Assembly: GCA_964654995.1 (NCBI GenBank) | Contig: CAZZKF010000005.1 | Location: forward strand, 1-64,000 | Origin: CAZZKF01 sp964654995 | GTDB taxonomy: Bacteria; Pseudomonadota; Alphaproteobacteria; CAZZKF01 | Direction of reading: 5' to 3' | DNA: 64,000 bases | Shown here: piece by piece, positions 35,060 to 43,814 of the stretch | Position numbering within the stretch: position 1 is the stretch's first letter | How the letters are laid out: each line of letters starts with the position of its first letter | The notes under the pieces: generated by a model | Told to the model about the DNA's origin: nothing | Seen by the model: the letters and a program-made list of their open reading frames with translations, nothing else | The model's database searches: none | Made by a program: the position numbers and the translations under genes

Positions 35060-35623
35060 TCAGCGCAAATCCACCGCCACCGGCTCGCGCGCCTCGTCCG
35101 GCACCTCGAAATAGCGCTCGCGATCAAAGCCAAAGGTGCCGGCGATCAGATTGGCAGGAAAGGTTTCGACCTGATTGTTCAGCGTCATGACCGAATCGTT
35201 GTAGTTCTGGCGGGCAAAGGCAATGCGGTTCTCGGTGGTCGTCAACTGCTCGGTCAAGTCGGCGACCGCCTGGTTGGCCTTGAGGTCGGGGTAGTTCTCG
35301 AACAGCGCGAACAGCCGCCCGAGAGTGGCGCCGAGCTGGGCCTCCGCCTCGATCGCGTCGGCCCGCGGCCCGCCTTGTGCGGCGACCGCCTTCTGGCGGG
35401 CCTCGACCACCTGCCGGAGCGTGTCCTGCTCATAGGACATGTAGTCCTTGACCACCTCGACGAGATTGGGAATGAGGTCGTGGCGCCGGCGCAGTTGCAC
35501 GTCGATCTGGCGCCAGGCGTTCTCCACCTGATTGCGCTTGCGCACCAGGCTGTTGTAAATGGCGATCATGGCCAACGCGATCACCGCGATCACGCCCAGG
35601 ATCACCAGCGTCGTTGCGTCCAT
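35060..35623 (-). CDS. lemA: LemA family protein
   Basis: 187 residues with an N-terminal membrane helix (about 5-24) and a long helical cytoplasmic or periplasmic part. The family blocks NAWRQIDVQLRRRHDLIPNLVE and NYNDSVMTLNNQVETFPANLIA are present. Function in the family is unclear; it is repeatedly paired with HtpX-like proteases, as here, and may assist them. First gene of a two-gene unit, divergent from a small membrane protein gene. Confidence 0.93.
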   Translation of the reverse strand: MDATTLVILGVIAVIALAMIAIYNSLVRKRNQVENAWRQIDVQLRRRHDLIPNLVEVVKDYMSYEQDTLRQVVEARQKAVAAQGGPRADAIEAEAQLGATLGRLFALFENYPDLKANQAVADLTEQLTTTENRIAFARQNYNDSVMTLNNQVETFPANLIAGTFGFDRERYFEVPDEAREPVAVDLR

Positions 35624-35756
35624 GTCCCCGTCCTCCCGATTGTGGCGCCGACCGCATCCCGCCGGTAGAATCCCGGCCGATCAGTTGCGATTGTGTGGGC
35701 GGTTCGGCAATCCTGCAACCGCAAATCGTCGCATCACATCGGCCGGGGAGAAAGAC

Positions 35757-35993
35757 ATGGGGCTTGAAACCACGGTGGCCATTCTGATTGCCGCCATCCT
35801 GGTCACCCTGTTCGCCAACCACAAGCACCGGCAGCCGCCGAAGCTGGGAGAGGCGCCGCTCATTCCCTACCTCGGCCTGCAATTCGTCGGCATTCTGGTG
35901 ATTTTCCTGATGATCGCCCATCTCATCACCTTGCTGACCGGGCGCCCTTTTGCCGGGCGCCTGTCGGCGCTGTTTGCCGCCGCCCTGGCCTGA
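35757..35993 (+). CDS. Small two-span membrane protein, 78 residues
   Basis: Starts at the ATG 35757, six bases after GGGGAG. Two hydrophobic helices (TVAILIAAILVTLFA at about 6-20 and LGLQFVGILVIFLMIAHLITLL at about 40-61) are joined by a basic loop HKHRQPPK. No function is known to me. A frame open further upstream is not protein-like. The perfect 7-bp stem at 35996-36012 follows the stop. Confidence 0.7.
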   Translation: MGLETTVAILIAAILVTLFANHKHRQPPKLGEAPLIPYLGLQFVGILVIFLMIAHLITLLTGRPFAGRLSALFAAALA

Positions 35994-35995
35994 GC

Positions 35996-36012
35996 CGGGA
36001 CAATCTGTCCCG
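35996..36012 (+). terminator. Hairpin after the 78-residue gene
   Basis: CGGGACA and TGTCCCG pair perfectly around a 3-base loop just after the stop. There is no T-run, so it is at best a Rho-assisted terminator or a 3' end stabiliser. Confidence 0.3.
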
Positions 36013-36182
36013 AACTGAAACGAAGCGCCGCAAAATCGCCTCCCGAACTGTCGGAAATCCTTACACCACTCCCGCCAGGCGCGGCCGCTTCCCGCGAAGC
36101 GTCTGAAATCCCGCGTCTTTTCGATCTGGCCCGCATTTTGCGTCAGACGTTATCGGCATCCGCCGCATTCGGGAGATGGGCC

Positions 36183-36350
36183 ATGACCGAGAGGTTGGAA
36201 GAGAACGCCGACTATCAGCGCCGACTGGCCGAACGCCTGTTCGAGGCGGAAGGCTTCGAGGAAGCGGTGATCTTTGCCCGCGAGCGCGAATGGGACGGGG
36301 TGCTCGACTGGCTGTTCGTGCTTCAGAAGGAGCGTGGCTTAAGGGTCTGA
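36183..36350 (+). CDS. Small acidic protein, 55 residues
   Basis: ATG at 36183 preceded by GGGAG with 8-base spacing. The protein, MTERLEENADYQRRLAERL and onward, is predicted to be helical and acidic, with conserved-looking EAVIFAREREWDGVLDWL. No membrane segment and no known family. It converges with pyrE. The good start site and the amphipathic pattern support it as real. Confidence 0.55.
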   Translation: MTERLEENADYQRRLAERLFEAEGFEEAVIFAREREWDGVLDWLFVLQKERGLRV

Positions 36351-36369
36351 ATGGCCTCGTGCCCGGCGC

Positions 36370-36987
36370 TCACGAGCGGGACCGAAATTCGTCGGCGTGA
36401 AACAGGGCGTTCAGCCTCAAACCTTCGCCGGCCAGTGCCTCGGCGGCGCCTTCGCCGCGATCGACCAGGGTCAGTACCGTCCTGACCCGGCCGCCGGCCT
36501 CGCGCACCAGGCGCACGGCCTCGAGCGCCGAGCCGCCGGTGGTGGTGACATCCTCGACAATGACCACATCCTTGCCCTCGAGGGAGGCGCCGGGCGCCAG
36601 GCCTTCGATGCGCCGCCGCGTCCCGTGTTCCTTGGTCTTCTTGCGTACGAAAAAGGCCGGGATCGGGCGCGTGGATGCAAAGCTCGCCGGCGCCACCACA
36701 GAGACGATCGGGACCGCCCCCATCTCCAGCCCGCCGATGTAATCGACCGGTTGGTCTTTCAGCGCGTCAAGAATCAGTCGGGCGATCAGGACAGCACCTT
36801 CCGGGTCCATCATGGTCGGCTTCATGTTGAAGTAGAACGTGCTGCTGCGCCCCGAGGCGAGGCGGATCTCGCCGCCTTCGCTGAATGACTTTTCGGCGAT
36901 GATCTGATGGAGGCGCGCGCGTGCCGCCGCCACATCGCCGGCAGGCATGGACAGGTCGGTTGACGGGTTTTGCACGGCGTCACTCAC
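36370..36987 (-). CDS. pyrE: Orotate phosphoribosyltransferase
   Basis: About 205 residues from the GTG at 36987; other in-frame starts (GTG 37029, ATG 36948) are possible and no ribosome site decides between them. The PRPP-binding motif VVIVEDVTTTGGS is intact and the LASGRSSTFYFNMKPTMMDPEG region is typical of alphaproteobacterial PyrE. It adds the ribose-phosphate to orotate in pyrimidine synthesis. Follows mutM on the same strand. Confidence 0.95.
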   Translation of the reverse strand: MSDAVQNPSTDLSMPAGDVAAARARLHQIIAEKSFSEGGEIRLASGRSSTFYFNMKPTMMDPEGAVLIARLILDALKDQPVDYIGGLEMGAVPIVSVVAPASFASTRPIPAFFVRKKTKEHGTRRRIEGLAPGASLEGKDVVIVEDVTTTGGSALEAVRLVREAGGRVRTVLTLVDRGEGAAEALAGEGLRLNALFHADEFRSRS

Positions 36988-37045
36988 AGCCCGGACTTTG
37001 TACACGGGGCGGCGGTGCGACTCAAGCACAGGCGAGGCGCCGCCA

Positions 37046-37882
37046 CTACCGCTGGCGCTGCGGACAATAGAAGGTCGAGCGCCCGCTTTGGCGGATCATC
37101 CGGATGGCGCCTTTGCAGTCGCAGCCCGGGCAGGGCGCGCCGGCCCGGCCATAGACCGAAAAGCTGTGCTGGAAATAGCCGAGCGCGCCGTCCGCCGCAG
37201 CATAGTCGCGCAGGCTCGAGCCGCCGGCGGCGATCGCTTCCTGGAGAACCGTGCGAATCGCGGCTGCCAGTCGCTCGGCGCGCACGCCAGGGATGGTGCG
37301 GGCCTGGCGGCGCGGCGAGATGCGGGCCCGGAACAGGGCCTCGCAGGCATAGATGTTGCCGAGCCCGGCGACCACCCGCTGATCGAGCAGCACGCCCTTG
37401 ATCGGCGCCCTGCGCCCGCGGCACGCCTCGGCCAGCACCTCGGCGTTGAAGGCATTGCCGAGGGGCTCCGGGCCCAGCTCGCGGAGCAAGGGGTGCGCAT
37501 CCAGCTCGCCTTCACGGGCAAGTGTCATCAACCCGAAGCGCCGGGGATCGGTGAACACGACGCGGGCCCCGTCTTCCATCGCAAAGGTCACATGATCGTG
37601 GGGGCCAGGGGCGCCCGCAGGTGCGCCCGTCGGGATCACCGTGAAGCGGCCCGACATGCCGAGGTGGGCGATCACCACCGCGTCGCCCTCGAGGCGCCAG
37701 AGCAGGTATTTGGCCCGGCGGTCGAGGCGGATGACGCGCCGCCCTTCGATGCGCGCGGCAAAATCGCCCGGCAGCGGTGTGCGCAAATCCCCGCGGCGGA
37801 CCTCGACATGGCCGATGCGCCGGCCTTCGAGGGCCTGCGCCAGACCGCGCCGCACGGTTTCGACTTCTGGCAGTTCCGGCAT
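37046..37882 (-). CDS. mutM: Formamidopyrimidine-DNA glycosylase MutM/Fpg
   Basis: 278 residues. The N-terminal MPELPEVE gives the catalytic proline and glutamate after Met removal; a GLGNIYACE block and the C-terminal zinc finger (CPGC, then YCPQRQ) complete the family pattern. It removes 8-oxoguanine and other oxidised purines. It is divergent from ubiE across 91 bp, a common neighbour pair in proteobacteria. Confidence 0.97.
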   Translation of the reverse strand: MPELPEVETVRRGLAQALEGRRIGHVEVRRGDLRTPLPGDFAARIEGRRVIRLDRRAKYLLWRLEGDAVVIAHLGMSGRFTVIPTGAPAGAPGPHDHVTFAMEDGARVVFTDPRRFGLMTLAREGELDAHPLLRELGPEPLGNAFNAEVLAEACRGRRAPIKGVLLDQRVVAGLGNIYACEALFRARISPRRQARTIPGVRAERLAAAIRTVLQEAIAAGGSSLRDYAAADGALGYFQHSFSVYGRAGAPCPGCDCKGAIRMIRQSGRSTFYCPQRQR

Positions 37883-37973
37883 CCGTTACAAGCCCTTGTC
37901 ACTCCCTCGGGAATTGGCGCCAACCGCGCAGCCAGCGCTGGCGCCGGCCCTGTGGCTGCGCTATGTTCGCGGC

Positions 37974-38786
37974 ATGACCGCACGATACCGGGAAACCGAC
38001 GAACCGCGCACCCATTTCGGCAACAAGACCGTGCCCGAATCGCAAAAGCCGGCGCTGGTGCGCGACGTTTTTGCGCGCGTCGCCCCGCGTTATGATCTGA
38101 TGAACGATCTGATGAGCGGCGGCATCCACCGGCTGTGGAAGTCGGCGCTGATCGACTGGCTCAATCCGCGCCCCGGCCAGCAGCTTCTCGACATTGCCGG
38201 CGGCACCGGCGATATCGCCATGCGGGCGCTCGACCGGGTTGACGCCGTCGCCGCCCGTCGCCGCCAGACCGAGGATGTATCGCCCCCGGCCGCCACCGAC
38301 GTTACGGTCTGCGACGCCTCGCCGGAAATGCTGCGCGAGGGGCGCCGCCGGGCGCAGCGTCGCGGGCTGGAGACGCGCATTCGCTGGCTGTGCGGCGATG
38401 CCGAATCATTGCCGCTCGCGGATGCCAGCGTCGATGCCATTACCATTGCCTTTGGCATCCGCAATATCACCCATATCGACCGGGCACTTGAGGAGGCCTG
38501 CCGGGTGCTGCGCCATGGCGGGCATTTTCTTTGCCTCGAGTTCTCCCACGTCGCCGTCCTTGGCTTCGACAAGCTCTATGACGCCTATTCGTTCCACGTC
38601 ATCCCGGCGATCGGCGGACTGGTGACCGGAAACCGCGAGGCTTACGTCTATCTGGTCGAAAGCATCCGCCGCTTTCCCGACCAGGACCTGTTCGCGGCGA
38701 TGATCGAAGAGGCCGGTTTCGGCAATGTCAGCTACCGCAACCTGTCGGCCGGCATCGCCGCCATTCATTCCGGCTGGAAGCTCTAG
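37974..38786 (+). CDS. ubiE: Ubiquinone/menaquinone C-methyltransferase UbiE
   Basis: 270 residues from the ATG at 37974; the frame is open upstream inside mutM but is not protein-like. SAM-binding motif LLDIAGGTGDIAMRA and family blocks FGIRNITHIDRAL and FSHVAVLGFDKLYDAYSF-type sequence are present. It C-methylates the benzoquinol ring in ubiquinone synthesis. An insert of about 15 residues (VDAVAARRRQTEDVSPP) sits after motif I. ubiB follows 9 bp later. Confidence 0.96.
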   Translation: MTARYRETDEPRTHFGNKTVPESQKPALVRDVFARVAPRYDLMNDLMSGGIHRLWKSALIDWLNPRPGQQLLDIAGGTGDIAMRALDRVDAVAARRRQTEDVSPPAATDVTVCDASPEMLREGRRRAQRRGLETRIRWLCGDAESLPLADASVDAITIAFGIRNITHIDRALEEACRVLRHGGHFLCLEFSHVAVLGFDKLYDAYSFHVIPAIGGLVTGNREAYVYLVESIRRFPDQDLFAAMIEEAGFGNVSYRNLSAGIAAIHSGWKL

Positions 38787-38795
38787 GGTCGGTCG

Positions 38796-40364
38796 ATGCT
38801 CAACGCCCTGCGCCACAGCTTCAGACTGATCCATGCGGCCCGGGTGCTGGCCCGCCACGATGCGCTGTTTCCCTTCGATGTGATGCGCGAACTGCCGCCG
38901 GCGCTGAAAGCCGCCCGGGTCATCGCCGGCCTGCGCCTGCCCGGCGAGCGGGAATCGGCCGAAGCGCAGGAGCCGCGGCCCGGCATCCGCCTCGCCCGCG
39001 CCCTCGAGTCGCTGGGACCCAGCTTCATCAAGCTGGGCCAGGCGCTGGCCACCCGGCCGGACGCGGTGGGAGTCGAGGTCGCCGAGGACCTGACCGAGCT
39101 GCAGGACCGGCTGGCGCCGTTTCCGGGTGATCAGGCCCGGGCCACCATCGAGGAACAGTTCGGCCAGCCGGTCGACGCCCTGTTCACGGAATTCGAGGAC
39201 ACGCCGGTCGCCGCCGCCTCCATCGCCCAGGTCCATTTCGCGGTGACCACCGAGGGCCGCGAGGTCGCGGTAAAAATCCTGCGGCCCGATATCGAAGCCG
39301 CCTTCGAGCGCAATTTGGAGACCTTCTACTGGCTCGCCCAGATGATCGAACGCGCACAACCGGCGGCCCGGCGCCTGCGTCCCGTCGATGTCGTGCGCAC
39401 CTTGTCGCAGACCGTCCATCGGGAAATGGATTTGCGGCTCGAGGCGGCCGCCGCCAGCGAACTGAAGGAAAACATGGCCGGTGATTCCGGCATCATCATC
39501 CCCACCGTCGACTGGAGCCGCACCAGCCGCCGGGTGCTGACCACGCAGCGCGTCTCCGGCATTCCGATCAGCGACCGGGCGGCGATCATCGCCGCCGGCC
39601 ACGATGTCGGTGCCATCGCCACCAAGGCGGTTCAGGTGTTCCTGGTCCAGGCCCTGCGCGACGGCTTTTTCCACGCCGACATGCACCAGGGCAATTTGTT
39701 CGTCGATGAGGCCGGCAATCTGGTGGCCGTCGATTTCGGCATCATGGGCCGGCTCGACCGCGCCACCCGGCGTTATCTCGGCGAGATCCTGCTGGGCTTC
39801 CTGGAGGCCGATTATGTCAAGGTCGCGCGCATCCATTTCGAGGCCGGCTATGTGCCGCGGACCCATTCGGTGGCCGCCTTTGCCCAGGCGCTGCGCTCGA
39901 TCGGCGAGCCGATCCTCGGCCGGCCGGTGCATGAAATCTCGCTCGGGCGGCTGCTTGCGCAACTGTTCCGGGTGACCGAGGATTTCGACATGAAGACCCA
40001 GCCGCAGCTCCTGCTGCTGCAAAAGACCATGGTCATGGTCGAAGGCCTCGCCAATCATCTCGACCCCAACGCCAACATGTGGGAAATCTCGCGCCCCGTC
40101 ATCGAGGCCTGGGTGCGCGAAAGTCTCGGGCCCGAGGCGCGGATTCAGGCGGCGGCCGAGCGGGCGATCTCGCTGGCCGCCAAGCTGCCGGAGCTGATCG
40201 AGCGCCTCGATGAGGCCAGCCGCGTCCTGGCCGAGGACGGGCTGAAGTTGCATCCCGACAGCCTGGAGAGACTGGCGCGGCGCCAGGCCGAGCGGCGCCG
40301 GCCGTTGACTGCGGCTTTGTGGGCGCTGGTTGCGGTGCTGGTGATTCTGCTGCTTTCCGGGTAA
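38796..40364 (+). CDS. ubiB: Ubiquinone biosynthesis kinase-like protein UbiB
   Basis: 522 residues of the ABC1/ADCK atypical kinase family. The KxGQ motif (FIKLGQALATRPD), the AAASIAQVHFA alanine-rich loop, HADMHQGN and VDFGIMGRLD are all in place, and two C-terminal membrane segments end the protein. It is needed for ubiquinone synthesis, probably by releasing precursors from the membrane with ATP use. Operon with ubiE. Confidence 0.96.
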   Translation: MLNALRHSFRLIHAARVLARHDALFPFDVMRELPPALKAARVIAGLRLPGERESAEAQEPRPGIRLARALESLGPSFIKLGQALATRPDAVGVEVAEDLTELQDRLAPFPGDQARATIEEQFGQPVDALFTEFEDTPVAAASIAQVHFAVTTEGREVAVKILRPDIEAAFERNLETFYWLAQMIERAQPAARRLRPVDVVRTLSQTVHREMDLRLEAAAASELKENMAGDSGIIIPTVDWSRTSRRVLTTQRVSGIPISDRAAIIAAGHDVGAIATKAVQVFLVQALRDGFFHADMHQGNLFVDEAGNLVAVDFGIMGRLDRATRRYLGEILLGFLEADYVKVARIHFEAGYVPRTHSVAAFAQALRSIGEPILGRPVHEISLGRLLAQLFRVTEDFDMKTQPQLLLLQKTMVMVEGLANHLDPNANMWEISRPVIEAWVRESLGPEARIQAAAERAISLAAKLPELIERLDEASRVLAEDGLKLHPDSLERLARRQAERRRPLTAALWALVAVLVILLLSG

Positions 40365-40400
40365 GGGCGAGGGCCATCGTTCCAGCCCCCGTCTGTTCGC

Positions 40401-40429
40401 TTGCCAAACGTCGGACCAACAGCTTATGT
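40401..40429 (+). promoter_or_regulatory. Candidate coaBC promoter
   Basis: TTGCCA (40401-40406) and TTATGT (40424-40429) with 17-bp spacing stand in the 161-bp gap after ubiB. A tandem 7-bp repeat GTTATCT follows at about 40428-40441, overlapping TTATCTACA (40436-40444), one base from a DnaA box. Confidence 0.35.
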
Positions 40430-40447
40430 TATCTGTTATCTACATTG

Positions 40448-40500
40448 TTTATTCGTAAATAAAAGGATTGCCCGATCACCTCGTGGGAATGGGGCAATCC
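40448..40500 (-). terminator. Palindrome plus hairpin with a T-rich tail on the minus strand
   Basis: GGATTGCCC (40465-40473) pairs perfectly with GGGCAATCC (40492-40500) around 18 bases. Read on the minus strand it is followed at once by TTTTATTT, the form of an intrinsic terminator. The T-rich tail is itself half of an inverted repeat, TTTATT-CGTA-AATAAA (40448-40463). No minus-strand gene ends here. On the plus strand the same stem would lie in the coaBC leader. Confidence 0.4.
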
Positions 40501-40525
40501 ATCAACCGGATCATGGGTCGGAAAG

Positions 40526-41800
40526 GTGGGTGCGCGCGCGGTGCTGAACGGAAAAAGCGTGCTGCTGATCATCGGCGGCGGCATCGCCGCCTATAAGTGC
40601 CTGGACCTGATCCGCCGCCTGCGCGAGCGCGGTGCGGCTGTCCGCGTGGTGCTCACGCAGGCCGGGGCCCAGTTCGTGACACCGCTGTCGCTGGCCGCGC
40701 TTTCCGGCGAGCCGGTCTATCAGGACCTGTTTTCGCTCACCGACGAGGTCGAGATGGGCCACATCCGGCTGGTCCGCGAGGCCGACATCGTGGTCGTCGC
40801 CCCGGCGACCGCCGATCTGATCGCCAAGATGGCCGCCGGGCTGGCCCCCGATCTCGCCACCGCCGCGCTCTTGGCCTGCGACAAGCCGATCCTGATTGCC
40901 CCGGCGATGAATGTGCAGATGTGGCAGCATCCGGCGACCCGGCGCAATGTCGCCCAGCTTGAGGCCGACGGGATCGGCCGCATCGGGCCCGCCAGTGGCG
41001 ACCTGGCGTGTGGCGAGGAAGGCGAGGGCCGGATGGCCGAGGTCGATGACATCATCGCCGCCATCGCCGAGACCCTCGCCCAGGCAGACCCGCGCGTCGA
41101 GCCGCTGCCCGGCGCGGCGCGGCCGCTGGCCGGCAAGCGCGCCCTGGTCACCGCCGGACCGACCATCGAGGCGATCGACCCGGTGCGCTATATCGCCAAC
41201 CGCTCGTCCGGCAAGCAGGGTTATGCGATTGCCGCGGCGCTTCATGCGCTGGGGGCCGAGACGATCCTGGTCTCGGGGCCGGTGGCGCTCGCCCCGCCCG
41301 AAGGCGTGCGGCTGGTGGCGGTCGAGTCGGCGGCCGAGATGGCCGCCGCCTGCGAGGCTGCCCTGCCGGTGGATATCGCCGTCTGTGCAGCCGCGGTTGC
41401 CGACTGGCGCCCCGATCCCGCGCCCGACAAGATCAAGAAGTCCCGAAGCGGGAGTGGCGCCCGGACCATGCACCTCGAGCTGGTCGAGAACCCGGACATT
41501 CTCGCCGGGCTTGCCGGCCGCAAGAAGGGGCGTCCGGCGCTGGTCGTCGGCTTTGCCGCCGAGACCCGCGATGTGCTGGACAATGCCCGCGAAAAGCGCC
41601 GCGCCAAGGGCTGCGACTGGATCGTCGCCAACGACGTTTCGGCCAAGACCGGCGTGCTTGGCGGCGACGACAACACCGTGCATCTGATCACCGAGGACGG
41701 GATCGACTCCTGGCCGCCGGCGAGCAAGCGCGAAGTCGCCGAGCGGCTGGCCCGGCGCATTGCCGATCATTTCCGCGGCAGCGCGCGGGGCGTCGCATGA
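40526..41800 (+). CDS. coaBC: Phosphopantothenoylcysteine decarboxylase / phosphopantothenate-cysteine ligase CoaBC
   Basis: 424 residues from GTG 40526; a GTG five codons later (40541) is equally possible. The N-terminal CoaC flavoprotein half has GGGIAAYK, the histidine in EMGHIRL, the PAMNVQMW loop and the GDLACGEEGEGRM cysteine region. The C-terminal CoaB half has NRSSGKQGYAIA and VGFAAET. Together they make 4'-phosphopantetheine from phosphopantothenate and cysteine for coenzyme A. Overlaps dut by four bases. Confidence 0.97.
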   Translation: MGARAVLNGKSVLLIIGGGIAAYKCLDLIRRLRERGAAVRVVLTQAGAQFVTPLSLAALSGEPVYQDLFSLTDEVEMGHIRLVREADIVVVAPATADLIAKMAAGLAPDLATAALLACDKPILIAPAMNVQMWQHPATRRNVAQLEADGIGRIGPASGDLACGEEGEGRMAEVDDIIAAIAETLAQADPRVEPLPGAARPLAGKRALVTAGPTIEAIDPVRYIANRSSGKQGYAIAAALHALGAETILVSGPVALAPPEGVRLVAVESAAEMAAACEAALPVDIAVCAAAVADWRPDPAPDKIKKSRSGSGARTMHLELVENPDILAGLAGRKKGRPALVVGFAAETRDVLDNAREKRRAKGCDWIVANDVSAKTGVLGGDDNTVHLITEDGIDSWPPASKREVAERLARRIADHFRGSARGVA

Positions 41801-42315
41801 CCACCTCATCGGCGGCCCCCGATCTGTGCTCCGTCCCGGCGTCGGACGACGGCGTTTGCGTGGCGATCGTGCGACTTCCTCACGGGCAGGGCCTGCCGCT
41901 GCCGGCTTACGCCAGTGCCGGATCCGCCGGTGCTGATCTGTGCGCGGCGATCAGTGCCGATAGGCCCGCTTGCCTTGACCCCGGCGCGCGCCATCTGGTG
42001 CCGACCGGCCTTGCCATCGCGCTGCCCGAAGGCTTCGAGGCCCAGGTGCGGCCGCGCTCCGGCCTCGCCGTGCGCCACGGGATCACCGTGCTCAACAGCC
42101 CCGGCACCATCGATTCCGACTATCGCGGCGAGATCAAGGTGGTGCTGATCAATCTCGGCGATGAGCCGTTCACGCTGCGGCGTGGCCAGCGCATCGCGCA
42201 ACTGGTGATCGCCCCGGTGGCCCGCGCCGAATGGCGGCTGGCTGATCGGCTTCCGGACAGCGCGCGGGGCGCTGGCGGCTTCGGTTCGACCGGTCTGGAT
42301 CCGTCCGGTGAGTGA
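41797..42315 (+). CDS. dut: Deoxyuridine 5'-triphosphate nucleotidohydrolase
   Basis: 172 residues, somewhat longer than E. coli dUTPase owing to a 20-residue N-terminal extension. The five trimeric dUTPase motifs are visible, including SAGADLCA, RPRSGLAVRHG, LNSPGTIDSDYRGEI and GFGSTG. It cleaves dUTP to dUMP, keeping uracil out of DNA. Start ATG overlaps the coaBC stop, the frequent coaBC-dut pairing. Confidence 0.96.
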   Translation: MTTSSAAPDLCSVPASDDGVCVAIVRLPHGQGLPLPAYASAGSAGADLCAAISADRPACLDPGARHLVPTGLAIALPEGFEAQVRPRSGLAVRHGITVLNSPGTIDSDYRGEIKVVLINLGDEPFTLRRGQRIAQLVIAPVARAEWRLADRLPDSARGAGGFGSTGLDPSGE

Positions 42316-42319
42316 TGTC

Positions 42320-42775
42320 ATGCTGCGGATGTCGCGGAAAATGCGGTTTGCGCTCGAGGCGGTGGTCGATATCGCTTATAACGCGCGGGCCGAGCCGGTA
42401 CAGTCGAAAGAGATCACGCGCCGTCAGGGCATTCCCCAGCGCTATCTGGAACAGGTCATGCAACATCTGGTGAAAGCCGGAATTCTGAAAGGCGTGCGGG
42501 GGCCGCGCGGCGGTTATCACCTGGCCCGGGAGCGCCGCCGGATTACTGTCGGCGAGGTGGTGCGTATCGTCGCCCGGCTGGAAAGCAACGGTGAAGGCGA
42601 CGGGTTCGAGACCCGCTCGCCGCTGGGCGCCAAGGTCGTCCAGCCGATGCTGGACGAGCTGCAGGAGGAAGTCATGAGCCGGCTCGACGCGATCACCATC
42701 GAGGATTTGTGCCGCCGCGCCCGTGCGGCCGGCATCGCCCGGGAAACCGGAGCCCGGCTGGACTTCACCATCTGA
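42320..42775 (+). CDS. Rrf2-family transcriptional regulator without iron-sulfur ligands
   Basis: 151 residues from the ATG 42320 behind GGTGAG; a GTG at 42308 is an alternative. The winged helix has SRKMRFALEAVVDIAY and GVRGPRGGYHLAR, diagnostic for Rrf2. The three-cysteine cluster site of IscR/RirA is absent: the corresponding stretch (about residues 85-110) has no cysteine, and the only one is in IEDLCRRA. That resembles CymR, which controls cysteine synthesis with cysteine synthase. The next gene is cysK, so cysteine or sulfur control is a fair inference. Confidence 0.88.
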   Translation: MLRMSRKMRFALEAVVDIAYNARAEPVQSKEITRRQGIPQRYLEQVMQHLVKAGILKGVRGPRGGYHLARERRRITVGEVVRIVARLESNGEGDGFETRSPLGAKVVQPMLDELQEEVMSRLDAITIEDLCRRARAAGIARETGARLDFTI

Positions 42776-42777
42776 CG

Positions 42778-42791
42778 AACAATCCTTTGTT
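42778..42791. promoter_or_regulatory. Short inverted repeat before cysK
   Basis: AACAA (42778-42782) and TTGTT (42787-42791) flank TCCT in the 53-bp gap between rrf2 and cysK. It is a possible binding site for the neighbouring Rrf2 protein, but five bp arms are weak evidence. Confidence 0.25.
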
Positions 42792-42828
42792 TGGACGGCG
42801 ACTCACCACAGGGAAGGAAAGAACAGTC

Positions 42829-43794
42829 ATGACGATCACCGAAACCGGCACGCAGGGCCGGGGCCGCATCTTCGAAGACATTACCGAGACCATCGGCGAT
42901 ACACCGCTGGTGCGCCTCGCCCGCATCGCCAGGAAATACGGGGTGGAGGCCGACATTCTCGGCAAGCTCGAGTTCTTCAATCCCATCGGCTCGGTCAAGG
43001 ACCGGATCGGGGTGTCGATGATCTCGGCCATGGAAAAGGACGGACGCCTGAAGGCGGATTCGGTGATCGTCGAGCCGACGTCGGGGAATACCGGCATTGC
43101 GCTCGCCTTCGTCGCCGCGGCGCGCGGCTATCGGCTGATTCTGGTGATGCCGGAGAGCATGTCGCTGGAGCGGCGCAAGATGCTGCTGCTGCTGGGCGCC
43201 GAGATCGAGCTGACACCGGCAACCGAGGGCATGCGCGGGGCGATCACCCGCGCCGAGCAACTGGTCAGCGAAATTCCCGGGGCGGTGATGCCGCAGCAGT
43301 TCGACAACCCCGCCAATCCCTACATTCACCGCATCACCACGGCAGAGGAAATCTGGAACGATACCCAGGGCGCGGTCGACATGGTGGTCTCCGGGATCGG
43401 CACCGGCGGTACGCTGACCGGGGTGGGTGCCGTGCTCAAGGAACGCAAGCCCGAGGTCCGGATGATCGCCGTCGAGCCCGAGGACAGCGCGATCCTGAGC
43501 GGCGGCGAGCCCGGACCCCATAAGATCCAGGGCATCGGCGCCGGCTTCATTCCCAGCATCCTGCAGACCGAGCTGATCGACGAAGTGGTCACCGTGGGCA
43601 ATGAAACCGCCTTCGCCGTCGCCCGCGAACTGGCGCAGATCGAGGGCATTCCGGTGGGCATTTCCTCCGGTGCCGCGGTCGCCGCCGCCCTCGAGGTCGC
43701 AGCGCGCCCCGAATCGAAGGGCAAGATGATTATCGCGGTCCTCCCGTCGTTCGCCGAACGCTATCTGTCGACACCGCTGTTCGAGGGCCTTTAA
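42829..43794 (+). CDS. cysK: Cysteine synthase A
   Basis: 321 residues from ATG 42829 behind GGGAAGGAAAG. A pyridoxal-phosphate enzyme that makes cysteine from O-acetylserine and sulfide. The PLP lysine lies in NPIGSVKDRIG, the substrate loop is EPTSGNTGIALA, and the phosphate-binding glycines are in GIGTGGTLTGVG. Placed after the Rrf2 regulator and before moeB and a DsrE-like gene, a sulfur-metabolism block. Confidence 0.96.
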   Translation: MTITETGTQGRGRIFEDITETIGDTPLVRLARIARKYGVEADILGKLEFFNPIGSVKDRIGVSMISAMEKDGRLKADSVIVEPTSGNTGIALAFVAAARGYRLILVMPESMSLERRKMLLLLGAEIELTPATEGMRGAITRAEQLVSEIPGAVMPQQFDNPANPYIHRITTAEEIWNDTQGAVDMVVSGIGTGGTLTGVGAVLKERKPEVRMIAVEPEDSAILSGGEPGPHKIQGIGAGFIPSILQTELIDEVVTVGNETAFAVARELAQIEGIPVGISSGAAVAAALEVAARPESKGKMIIAVLPSFAERYLSTPLFEGL

Positions 43795-43814
43795 GGGATT
43801 CGCGACACGTCGCC

